The notes under the pieces were generated by a model that was not told the DNA's origin, ran no database searches, and saw only the letters and a program-made list of their open reading frames with translations. Shown here piece after piece: positions 19,169 to 27,918 of a stretch of 31,142 nucleotides of DNA (positions within the stretch are counted from its first letter, which is position 1; each line of letters begins with the position of its first letter). This stretch comes from a virus. The stretch covers positions 1-31,142 of IMG/VR virus record IMGVR_UViG_3300023235_000087; one strand, 5' to 3'. A program made the translations under genes and the position numbers.

Positions 19169-20998
19169 ATGACTAATAAAGAAATAAAAGCCTTCATAAG
19201 TGGAACTCACAACCTGATTCAGGATGACCTTATCCCTGATGATGCTGCTTCTGATTCTCTTGGTTGGTTAACTAAAGATGGAAGAATTTCTTTGATGTAT
19301 GGTCGTGCAACTGTCGGTGGTGACGGTGCTGCAGGAAAAAGTTACTTGGAACATGCTGGCTATAAAGTAGACGGTACTGCGGTTAGGTTTAAAAAGGTTG
19401 GTACTACTATTCAGACTCTAGTTGGTTCTACATGGACTAATGTTATTACAGGGCTTACAGAGACAGCAGATTACGTAGCTTCTAACTATCAATCGTTAGC
19501 TGGAGCTTTTGTATACTTCTATGGTGTTGATGGAATATATAAGGTTTGTACCGCAAATCCTACTTCATTTACTTCTTTATACGTAGAAGACACAAACTTT
19601 AAAGGATTTGGGTTTGTCGATCAGGCACGTACTATTTTATGGGGTAGAGAAAAAGACCCTACTGGTTTTTATGGTTCATACATTGACGGCCAAGACGGGG
19701 ATGTGTACACAACTATTACAGATGAAGCACTAGCAAATGTTGCGACAGGAACATTAGGGTTTAAAGCAGGAGGAGCAACACGAACAAGTTTTGGTCTTGT
19801 TTTAACTGTAACAACGTCAGGACAAGTTTTTACTGATGATTTTAATGGTGTTCTTTCAGGAGATTCAGGAGGAACAGGGACAATTAACTATACTACTGGC
19901 GAATTTATTACTGATGACACAGGTGCAGGTATCGTTACTTATCAATGGGAGGACAGCAACTCTAATGGGGTTACAGATTTTACAAAGTCATCACCGCGTC
20001 AGCCAGGAGAAGGATTTGTAATTCGACAAGATGCTGGTGGAGATAAGATTCAGACTGTGATTCCTTATGACGGATTTTACTTTTCTATGAAGGATAACTC
20101 TTGTTACAAGTTATCTATTGCTACTGCCGATGATACTATCAATAATGAAATTTTTAGAACAGATATTGGTGTGCCGACTTTGCGATCTGCGATTGGCACA
20201 GGTGTTGGGATTGTGTTTATGAATACAGCTAATCAATCTAAGCCTCGTTTGAATATTATTGAGAGAAATCCACTTGGAGACAACTTTGTGAATAAGGACT
20301 TATTTTCACATTTTAAGTTTGAAAACTACACATACGATGATGTTGCTTTAGAGAACTGGGATAGATATGTTGTGATTGCTTGTCGTGAAAATTCTAATGA
20401 TAATAACAGGATTCTTTTATGCAATGTTAAGGATAATACTGTTGATTCAGTAGGGTATACGGCCAGAACTTTTACAAAAGACAACGGTATTTTATATGCC
20501 GGTGATTCTGTGTCCACTGCCACTTATGAGCTATTTACTGGTTTTGATGATCTGGGCTCTACTATATCTAACTTCTGGGAGTCAAAAGAAGAAGATTATG
20601 GGCAAAATAGTTTGAAGAAGACAAAGAGGTATCGGTTCCGGGGGAGAATCGCTCCTGATCAGGTTATCAGTGTGTATATTGGACTAGACGGAGGGGGAAC
20701 ACAGTTAATTGGAACTATCCGAGGGGATGGTGGATATGTTGATGCTGGTTCTTCTCATGCAGTTGGTTCATACATGGTTGGAACCGAACAAGTTGGAGGG
20801 GATACAATAACCACTGTAGGTAACTATTACTTAGAAATAAAGATTAAAACTGCCAAGTTCCAGGGACGAAAACTTAGGTTTGTCGCTGATGGTCTTGGAT
20901 ATTTTGATATGGAGAGTATTGAGGATTTCGACATCTGGGAATATCAAGATAAAATCCCATCTAAGTACCGGCAAAAACAGAATGTCGCTCTTGACTGA
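19169..20998 (+). CDS. Tail nozzle protein
   Basis: 609 aa, beta-rich throughout, with repeated short strand motifs such as GAFVYFYGVDGIYKV, RTILWGREKD and DRYVVIACRENSND, consistent with a beta-propeller nozzle (the T7 gp12 or P22 gp10 role). An inserted domain near residues 190-260 contains GGTGTINYTTGEF, seen in many phage tail proteins. The C-terminal half ends with FDIWEYQDKIPSKYR. It probably forms the distal tail tube and docks fibres. It is joined to the adaptor gene by a stop-T-ATG. Confidence 0.65.
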   Translation: MTNKEIKAFISGTHNLIQDDLIPDDAASDSLGWLTKDGRISLMYGRATVGGDGAAGKSYLEHAGYKVDGTAVRFKKVGTTIQTLVGSTWTNVITGLTETADYVASNYQSLAGAFVYFYGVDGIYKVCTANPTSFTSLYVEDTNFKGFGFVDQARTILWGREKDPTGFYGSYIDGQDGDVYTTITDEALANVATGTLGFKAGGATRTSFGLVLTVTTSGQVFTDDFNGVLSGDSGGTGTINYTTGEFITDDTGAGIVTYQWEDSNSNGVTDFTKSSPRQPGEGFVIRQDAGGDKIQTVIPYDGFYFSMKDNSCYKLSIATADDTINNEIFRTDIGVPTLRSAIGTGVGIVFMNTANQSKPRLNIIERNPLGDNFVNKDLFSHFKFENYTYDDVALENWDRYVVIACRENSNDNNRILLCNVKDNTVDSVGYTARTFTKDNGILYAGDSVSTATYELFTGFDDLGSTISNFWESKEEDYGQNSLKKTKRYRFRGRIAPDQVISVYIGLDGGGTQLIGTIRGDGGYVDAGSSHAVGSYMVGTEQVGGDTITTVGNYYLEIKIKTAKFQGRKLRFVADGLGYFDMESIEDFDIWEYQDKIPSKYRQKQNVALD

Positions 20999-21010
20999 GA
21001 GTCAATTAAT

Positions 21011-21039
21011 TTGTCGAACCCAGAAGTTTAAGGTATAAT
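21011..21039 (+). promoter_or_regulatory. Promoter before fibre gene
   Basis: TTGTCG (21011-21016), 17 bp, TATAAT (21034-21039); leader of about 36 nt to the ATG at 21082. Its -35 is close to that of the scaffold promoter (TTGTCA), suggesting a shared late type. Confidence 0.75.
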
Positions 21040-21081
21040 TATATTAACAGAGAGAGTGGGACTTAATTTTAAAATAAATCA

Positions 21082-22524
21082 ATGTCAGAGCAAATAAGAA
21101 AAGTCGTCGCTGATTTCAACACCAGCCTGAGTACCAAAGTAGAGGTGGCAGGTACAACTTTCACACTATCTTCCGCAACGGACGACGATAGTGTTGTTTT
21201 GGCTGATGGCGACTACTGTTTCACAGTTAATAACGAATCTTCCAACAAAGAATACTTTGTGGGTACTTTAGATGGGTCAACTAAGATTGTTACAGCCGTC
21301 AAGACTATTACAAGACAAGGAGCTGAATCTTCTGGTGCAGCTCGCGAACACCGAGTAGGTTCTCCTGTTATCATCTCAGACTTTGCAGGTCTGCGAGACG
21401 TTGTGGAAACTTTAAGGGGTGCTAAGAATTTAGATGCTAGTAATCCGGTTTCTTATGACGCTACAGCTACTATTTCAGGAGCAAACATGCTTGCAACAAA
21501 AGCATACGTAGATTCAGTAGTAACCGGAGGAACAGTTACTTATGATGCACAAATCCTTAGAGCAAATGCAGGAGAAACTGTTACAGATGGAGCTTTAGTT
21601 TATCTTAAAGAATCAGATGGAGAATGGTATTTGGTTGATACTTCAACAAAAACTGATTGGGCGAATAAAAAAACTGGAATTGCACAAGGTGCAGGAACAG
21701 ATGGAGCTTCAATCGCAGGAGGAGGAGTATTACGTTCAGGAGTGGATGATACTATTTCATATACAGCCGGACAACTTTATTACGGAACAGATGTTGCAGG
21801 AGTTATTGGAACTTCAGCAGGAACTGAAGAACTTATCATTGGAGTTGGAGATGCAAATAATAAACTTGTATTCTTTAATGATCCATATCAACTAACTGAT
21901 GATGAGAAAGATGCTTTGGCGGGGGGTGGTGATATTGGAATACCTTCAACAACTAACAAGTATGTTACAGAAGACTACATAACTGCTGTAATTGAAGGAG
22001 ATATTTTAGATTTTAACAATACAACAGCTACACTTGGAAACGACGCTACAGAGACAACAGTGTATACAGAAACCATATCTTCTTCTTACTTAGGAGCTAA
22101 TGACGGTCTAGAATTAGAATTTGTGGGAACAGTAGAGTGTCATACTACAAGCAGTGGCCCAAACGTAAAAGTTAAGTTTGGTTCTACTACTATTGCAGAA
22201 TTTGACTTTGAAACTTCAACTAATGCTGGTAATAATAAAACTTTTAACTTTCATGCAAAAGTTTTTATTATGAACAATAACTCTGTTTCTTCTCAGGTGG
22301 TTCTAGGTAGTGCTACTGGTTCTATTGGAGGACTTAATGCAGCAGAGAATGATGGTGGTGATGATGTTACTGTAGGTACTTTGTTTAAAGCAATAAACAC
22401 AACGTCATCTTTTAACACATCTTCAGCAGACTTTGATTTAACTCTTACATATAAAAACGATGTTGCGGACAATAACCAAGTATGGTCACATAATTATGTG
22501 TATATTAAGAAGCTAACAAAATAG
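21082..22524 (+). CDS. Putative tail fibre or tail-associated protein
   Basis: 480 aa, beta-rich and Thr/Ser/Gly-rich. The N-terminal 110 residues (EVAGTTFTLSSATDDDSVVL; IVTAVKTITRQGAESSG) look like a tail-attachment domain. LATKAYVDSVV near residue 140 is a hallmark linker of tail fibres. The C-terminal 180 residues (TVYTETISSSYLGANDGLEL; VKFGSTTIAEFDF) form a beta-sandwich-like head. A role in binding the host surface is likely. It could instead be a head-decorating fibre. Confidence 0.6.
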   Translation: MSEQIRKVVADFNTSLSTKVEVAGTTFTLSSATDDDSVVLADGDYCFTVNNESSNKEYFVGTLDGSTKIVTAVKTITRQGAESSGAAREHRVGSPVIISDFAGLRDVVETLRGAKNLDASNPVSYDATATISGANMLATKAYVDSVVTGGTVTYDAQILRANAGETVTDGALVYLKESDGEWYLVDTSTKTDWANKKTGIAQGAGTDGASIAGGGVLRSGVDDTISYTAGQLYYGTDVAGVIGTSAGTEELIIGVGDANNKLVFFNDPYQLTDDEKDALAGGGDIGIPSTTNKYVTEDYITAVIEGDILDFNNTTATLGNDATETTVYTETISSSYLGANDGLELEFVGTVECHTTSSGPNVKVKFGSTTIAEFDFETSTNAGNNKTFNFHAKVFIMNNNSVSSQVVLGSATGSIGGLNAAENDGGDDVTVGTLFKAINTTSSFNTSSADFDLTLTYKNDVADNNQVWSHNYVYIKKLTK

Positions 22525-22525
22525 T

Positions 22526-22609
22526 ATGGCTAATATAATAGGCTCTAAAGACGCTAACAAAAGAAATACTATTGTTAATCCAGTTATGAAATGCAACTTA
22601 ACTCTTTAA
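22526..22609 (+). CDS. Possible 27-aa small protein
   Basis: ATG one T after the fibre gene's TAG, ending at TAA 22607-22609. The product MANIIGSKDANKRNTIVNPV... is polar. The stop-T-ATG junction is the only support, and it may be untranslated spacer. Confidence 0.25.
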   Translation: MANIIGSKDANKRNTIVNPVMKCNLTL

Positions 22610-22617
22610 TATAAAAT

Positions 22618-23847
22618 ATGTTAAACACTTACGGATACATAAAAAATGATGGAGAACGAGGACAAATACAAGCTCCTGACTCAAATACTGCTATTAACAC
22701 AGCCCCGAACCGAACACCACGTTCAGGTGTTATTAATGAAAATGTAACCCCGAATGAGATTAGTAATCATCCTGCTGCTGATCCAGATATTATGAAATTG
22801 TATAATGCTGGCATTTTTAATTCTAACTCTAATCAAAAGACCATCGGTGATCTTTTAGGTGGTTCTAATAGCTCAGACTTATATGACGCTTATAATCCGC
22901 CAGAAGTTGATGATAAACAAATCAGAAGAGATGTGATGAGTCAGTTTCAGGGTCAAATTGATGCTACAAACAGGCTGTACGATACAATGGTGAATGAAGC
23001 GAGAGTTGAAGGGCAAAGCCGTCTAGGGGGACAAAGGGCTATTTCAGCTCGTAGTGGAGCTTTGGGTTCTGACTTTGGTGCCGCTAATAAAGAAAATGTA
23101 CTAGGAGCTAACCGAGATATACATAGCGGGATACAAGCAGAAAGAGGTGCTAAGATACAGGCTATTATGGGTCTTGGTTCTTCTGCTGCTGTTGAAGAAA
23201 TTAGAGCTAAGAGACAGGCTCGTCAACAAGGTATAGAAAATTATACTAGTTATTTGGCTGCACAAACTGAACGAGACAATGGGAAACTTGCTGGTCTTAG
23301 TTCAGAGTTGATACGACTTGGGCTAGACCCTAACGACATGACTTCAGAGGAACTTGCTCAAGTTGCAGAACAATATGGATTAAATGAAAATCAGATCTCA
23401 AACCATTATTCAGAAACTATAGCTGCAGAAGAAGCGGCCGCATTAGAAGCAGAACGTGAAACAACTAAGTTTAATCAAGAAACAGGAAAGTACGATCTTG
23501 ATATTAGAAAAGGTGAAGCAACTATTGAAAGCACAAATGCTTTAACTGATTCAAGGAACCGAAGTAGCCAACCAAAACCTGGTGATGATGTTAATGTAAG
23601 AGCTTATAGTGATGGTCTGTCTGCTTCTGTGGGTGCAGATGGAAACATCGCTCCTAAAGATTACAATGAGGCAAAGCAAGAATGGATAGCAGACGGAGGT
23701 AAAGCTTCTGATTTTGATGAAAATTTCTTCGGTTTTATAAATAATTCACATTCTGCTGATTATGATATTAGTGCATCTTTTGAAAAGTTCGCTAAGGACC
23801 CAAACAATAAAGTGAATAGTGGAAGAGATACAGGAATCAAAGAGTAA
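22618..23847 (+). CDS. Putative internal virion (ejection) protein
   Basis: 409 aa. N-terminal 90 residues are polar and disordered-looking. Residues 100-240 are helical and Ala/Arg/Gln-rich (VMSQFQGQIDATNRLYDTMV; AVEEIRAKRQARQQG), and further helices carry EELAQVAEQYGLNENQ. Long amphipathic helices and location before the giant ejection-type protein suggest one of the proteins ejected with DNA to span the cell envelope. No catalytic motif and no signal peptide are seen. Confidence 0.45.
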   Translation: MLNTYGYIKNDGERGQIQAPDSNTAINTAPNRTPRSGVINENVTPNEISNHPAADPDIMKLYNAGIFNSNSNQKTIGDLLGGSNSSDLYDAYNPPEVDDKQIRRDVMSQFQGQIDATNRLYDTMVNEARVEGQSRLGGQRAISARSGALGSDFGAANKENVLGANRDIHSGIQAERGAKIQAIMGLGSSAAVEEIRAKRQARQQGIENYTSYLAAQTERDNGKLAGLSSELIRLGLDPNDMTSEELAQVAEQYGLNENQISNHYSETIAAEEAAALEAERETTKFNQETGKYDLDIRKGEATIESTNALTDSRNRSSQPKPGDDVNVRAYSDGLSASVGADGNIAPKDYNEAKQEWIADGGKASDFDENFFGFINNSHSADYDISASFEKFAKDPNNKVNSGRDTGIKE

Positions 23848-23856
23848 TAAAATAAT

Positions 23857-26800
23857 ATGTCAGCACTAGATCTTATTAAAAAAAATAAAGGTCTATCTGG
23901 GGGTACTACAAGCCAGTCTGGATCAGGTAGCGCTCTTGATAGAATAAAAGCGGCGAAAAGCGCTAGTTCTTTACATATTAAGGCTTCTGCCCCAACTAAA
24001 TCTATTCCGAAGAAGATACCTACTTTTACTCCCGCGTCTGTAGAGGAGAGTCCTAAACCTTTTTCTGGATTTCTGAGTAAGGGGTTAAATTTCATTGACC
24101 GTCTTACAGATAGACCTGAGCAGGATGAACTTTCAACTAATAGATTTAAAAATACATTAAAGTACTTTCCTTCAACTTTAACAGAAACAGTCTTACCTGG
24201 CGTTAGGGCTATTCGTGATGACGAGGCTACTGCTTCTCAAATTAAGATGAAAGATATTGCAAGAGAGACACCGGGGGCTGTTCTTGAGACTGCGAAAGCT
24301 ATTCCAAAAGCTTTGATTAAGGGAGCTGTTGAAATTCCTAACTTTGCTACCGCTGGAGCTTTTCAACCTGAGATTAAGTTTAATGTTCCATTACTTGGGG
24401 AGGTGACTAATAGTGATTACAATATTTCGCAACGTATTGCGCAGGGTGAAGACCCAACATCAACAGTGATTGGGGAAAAGAGTACGGCATTACTTGATAT
24501 GTTGTTTTTTGCTAGTCTTGCGAGTAGAACTGTAACCCCTAGACCAAAGACTATTGCCACTACACAAGCACAGTCTGGAGGATTGCCATCTGGAGCTAAA
24601 ATACCTGCAACGCATAAGAATTTTAGACTATCCGGGCCACCAAAAACTACAAGTAAAACAGTCCCACCTTCTGTTATGGAAAATTTAGTTAAAAGTGGAG
24701 CAAAGGTAAAGTCATACAATCCTAAGAATCCTATTGTCTTTCAGATGACAACTGTGAAAGGCGTACCTACAGCTAAGTTAATTGAGATTAGGCCTTCTTA
24801 TTTTAATCTCTTAAAAACGAAATTAGCTTCTGGTAAGCCTGTTCCTGAATCATATGGGAATGTCATCCACGAGAGTACAAGAAGTATTACACAAATTAAG
24901 AACACTGTTGCTCAACAGAAGCCTATTACTACAGCACCTGCTGTTTTGCCAAAATCATCTAAACCCGACTTAACTTTTGTTCAAAAGAGTGCAGCGGTTG
25001 ATGAATTTAATGCAACTGATGTTGCTCCAGAATTGACCCGGAGTCAGCAAATGAAACTAGATCTTTTGCAAGACACAAAAATTCCTGGACAAAATGCCCT
25101 TGATGAAGCGATTCGTGCTGAGGACGCTAAGGATGCTCCGCCTAACTTTACTTCCAAAAAACAACCTCTCAAGAAGGTGTTTCTCCCCACCAAAAGGCTT
25201 AGTCCTGAAGAACAGGCTAGTTATGCTGAATGGAAGGTTAATGAGAACCTTTCACGTTTAGATGCACAAGATATATTTGAACATTTTAAATCACCAACAT
25301 CTCCTGTTGTAGAGGATCTTTACGCGTACCAACGAGGAGTTCGTGATGGTAGAACAAATGCAATACAGAAGCAATTTGATGAACTATTTAAGACTGCCGC
25401 TGAAGATGGTCTTAATGTTGCATATAAGGAAAACTATCTGCCACAGATATATAAACAAACACCAGAGGCTGTTGTTGAGGCGGTTAAAAAATACCTAATA
25501 GAAAAAGGAACTGATCCTCAGTTGGTTGAGGAATATGTTGCAGGTAGAGCGAATTTGTCAGAGAAGGCTTCTGTTTCCTTGAGAATGTCGCCGAACTTCA
25601 CACAGTCTGCAGCATTCCCTAGTTATGCTGTTGCTAAGAAATATGGATTGGATCCTAAATATAATGATATTGCACAGTTGCTTGCATATTATAAAGGGGA
25701 GCTTGGGAAGACTCGTGGCAATAAGAAGTTCTTAGAGCAACTTATCCGACAAGGACGTGTTAAGACTTCAGATAATGCCCCCCAGGGTTGGAAGGAAATA
25801 AACATCTCTGCTCGTGGAGAAAGATTCTATGCTTCAAAGGACTTGGCACCGATTCTAAATGGTCAATTCAGAGATATGGCTGATCTTGGGCTAGGAGAAA
25901 AGATTGCTCATCGCGCAGCTCAGTTATCTAAGGGTGTGCAAGAGGTAAAACTATCTGCCGGACTTCCAGGTACTAGCTTTAACGTCTTCACCGTTGGTCA
26001 AATGATTAAGGGTATGACCTCTGGAGATCTCCGAGGACCCGTTGGTTCATTCATCCGTTCTAATAGTAATAAGGTTTCACGACAGTACTTCAAAGACCAT
26101 GCTGACGTTATTAGAGAGATGGCAGAGAACGGTATTGATTTAGGGAAAATGGTTGGTGGATATAAAGACACTTATCAAACACTTATACAATCTGCTAAAG
26201 ATGGGAAACGATTAGGTCTATTCTCAGAAGGTTTCGGTAAGGTTTTCAATGAGAAGACTTTCAACTCTTTCATGCCACAGATGATTATCGAATCATATAT
26301 GAAAACAAAGTCTGGTCTTGTGAAAGGGTCAATCCTTAAGGGACGTAAAAATGCCATGCATGAGAAAGAAGCACAGAAACTCGCCGCAGAGACTACTAAA
26401 ACTTTCATGGGGTTGATTAAAGACGTGGGACGATCTGGACTAACACATGACATCATGGCTGGTACTTTGTTTGCACCTCGATTCCGAGAGGGTATTGTGA
26501 ACACTGTTGTAAACGCTGTTAAAGGTTCTACCACAGAGTTTAAAAACCCTGCCTTCTCTAAATCTCGTAAGTTTATGTTTGGTGTGATTTTGACATACTT
26601 CCTTGCTAACCTTTTGAACAAGGAGCTGAACGGTCATTATATGTACGAGAACCCACAGTGGAAGAAGACCGCTGTACAAATTCCTAAACCTTCTGGCGAT
26701 GGCGCTGCGTTTGTTGCTTGGATGCCCACTTTCACAGGTTTCCCTAAGGCTATTCTGTCCGGTGTTGGTAATATCGCAGTAGGTAATGTGTCTGAAGGGC

Positions 26801-27903
26801 TTCAGAGCCTAAAGATGGCATTGTCTATGCCTGTATCAATCGCTGGTGAACTTTCAACCAATAAGAACTTCTTTGGAAATCCTATCTGGGATGAAGATGC
26901 TACAAAAGGTGAGAAGACAAAACAAATCCTGTTCTACCTGAATGATTCTGTTAATCATCCTTTTGCTGCAGAGCCTATCAGAATGTTGGATGAGCGTGAC
27001 AATACTACTTTAGATAACTCAATTGCTAAGATGCTTGAGCTTCCAGCTAGTTTCAAGACACAAAAGGCTCTTGATGACGCTGAATACTACAGACTCTTAG
27101 AAGAGAAGATGGATGAAAAAGTAAAGCAGGAATCAAAGATGAAGAAACTCTTCAAGAAGAACAAGAAGGGGACTTCTGAGGAGGCGCAAGCGAGCGTTGA
27201 TGATCTTACTGACGATCAGTATAAGATTTACAAGGAAACTGTGGCGGCTGACAATTTCCGAAAGGAAGATAAGCTTGTGCAAGAGATGTACTCTGTTCTT
27301 GTAAAGAACCAGAAGGGGAGCAGTGAGGATGCTCAGGAGGTGGTAGATGCTCTTTCTGATGAAGAATATACAGCTTACCAAGCTGCCATAAAGATTCAGA
27401 AGAGAGATGATTCTGCAAAGGAGGGGAAAATCATGGGATATGACTATGGTGAGATGGACTACGAGAAGAATGTTATCAAGCGTGTTTGGTTATACGCTCA
27501 TGCGTTTGGTATTGATCCAGAACAAGCATGGAAAGGAATGACCGGCAACGAGAACATCGAGAAAGTTGAAGGTAATATGGTGATGTTCTACCGAATGCCA
27601 AGATCTAGGTCAGAGCAAGAGGCTTATAGGCAACTTGAGGAAATGGGAACTGCTCCTTATTTCCGAAGTGAATACCGACTAGATCACACAATCTCAAGGG
27701 AATTGGGAGGAGATAACTCTCCAGAGAACCTTAGATTGGTACCAAAGCACGTTTGGGCTATGTACACAGCATTTGAGAATGCTTTGAGTGCGAAACTAAG
27801 AGCAGGTAAAGTAACACGTAAAAAAGCGGGTGTCTTGATTACTGCATTTAAGGATAGGGAGTACACAGCAGATGAATTCACTGACATCATTGACAACTTA
27901 TAG
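23857..27903 (+). CDS. Giant virion/ejection protein with C-terminal HNH domain
   Basis: 1348 aa. The first 250 residues are Lys/Pro/Ser-rich. The centre (about 460-760) has YKENYLPQIYKQTPEAV, FPSYAVAKKYGLDPKYNDIA and KLSAGLPGTSFNVFTVGQ, a pattern I associate with large polyvalent or internal virion proteins of short-tailed phages. A hydrophobic stretch FMFGVILTYFLANLL (around 908-922) could cross a membrane. A 49-residue tandem repeat follows (KNKKGTSEEAQ about 1102-1112 and KNQKGSSEDAQ about 1150-1160). The end holds D1276-H1277 with GGDN and SPEN-L, an HNH nuclease motif. It is likely packaged and ejected into the host. Confidence 0.6.
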   Translation: MSALDLIKKNKGLSGGTTSQSGSGSALDRIKAAKSASSLHIKASAPTKSIPKKIPTFTPASVEESPKPFSGFLSKGLNFIDRLTDRPEQDELSTNRFKNTLKYFPSTLTETVLPGVRAIRDDEATASQIKMKDIARETPGAVLETAKAIPKALIKGAVEIPNFATAGAFQPEIKFNVPLLGEVTNSDYNISQRIAQGEDPTSTVIGEKSTALLDMLFFASLASRTVTPRPKTIATTQAQSGGLPSGAKIPATHKNFRLSGPPKTTSKTVPPSVMENLVKSGAKVKSYNPKNPIVFQMTTVKGVPTAKLIEIRPSYFNLLKTKLASGKPVPESYGNVIHESTRSITQIKNTVAQQKPITTAPAVLPKSSKPDLTFVQKSAAVDEFNATDVAPELTRSQQMKLDLLQDTKIPGQNALDEAIRAEDAKDAPPNFTSKKQPLKKVFLPTKRLSPEEQASYAEWKVNENLSRLDAQDIFEHFKSPTSPVVEDLYAYQRGVRDGRTNAIQKQFDELFKTAAEDGLNVAYKENYLPQIYKQTPEAVVEAVKKYLIEKGTDPQLVEEYVAGRANLSEKASVSLRMSPNFTQSAAFPSYAVAKKYGLDPKYNDIAQLLAYYKGELGKTRGNKKFLEQLIRQGRVKTSDNAPQGWKEINISARGERFYASKDLAPILNGQFRDMADLGLGEKIAHRAAQLSKGVQEVKLSAGLPGTSFNVFTVGQMIKGMTSGDLRGPVGSFIRSNSNKVSRQYFKDHADVIREMAENGIDLGKMVGGYKDTYQTLIQSAKDGKRLGLFSEGFGKVFNEKTFNSFMPQMIIESYMKTKSGLVKGSILKGRKNAMHEKEAQKLAAETTKTFMGLIKDVGRSGLTHDIMAGTLFAPRFREGIVNTVVNAVKGSTTEFKNPAFSKSRKFMFGVILTYFLANLLNKELNGHYMYENPQWKKTAVQIPKPSGDGAAFVAWMPTFTGFPKAILSGVGNIAVGNVSEGLQSLKMALSMPVSIAGELSTNKNFFGNPIWDEDATKGEKTKQILFYLNDSVNHPFAAEPIRMLDERDNTTLDNSIAKMLELPASFKTQKALDDAEYYRLLEEKMDEKVKQESKMKKLFKKNKKGTSEEAQASVDDLTDDQYKIYKETVAADNFRKEDKLVQEMYSVLVKNQKGSSEDAQEVVDALSDEEYTAYQAAIKIQKRDDSAKEGKIMGYDYGEMDYEKNVIKRVWLYAHAFGIDPEQAWKGMTGNENIEKVEGNMVMFYRMPRSRSEQEAYRQLEEMGTAPYFRSEYRLDHTISRELGGDNSPENLRLVPKHVWAMYTAFENALSAKLRAGKVTRKKAGVLITAFKDREYTADEFTDIIDNL

Positions 27904-27909
27904 TATAAT
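27881..27909 (+). promoter_or_regulatory. Promoter before collagen-like fibre gene
   Basis: CTGACA (27881-27886), 17 bp, TATAAT (27904-27909); the ATG follows 9 nt later, so the leader is at most a few nucleotides. A perfect TTGACA at 27890 is too close to the -10 to serve. Confidence 0.6.
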
Positions 27910-27918
27910 TAGAATAAT

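Noticed and set aside
20991-21005. TTGACT-GAG-AGTCAA hairpin at the end of the nozzle gene
   Set aside because: Short stem, 3-nt loop and no T run; not convincing as a terminator.
27890-27909. TTGACA (27890) with TATAAT (27904)
   Set aside because: Only 8 bp apart; the CTGACA at 27881 has the correct 17-bp spacing.
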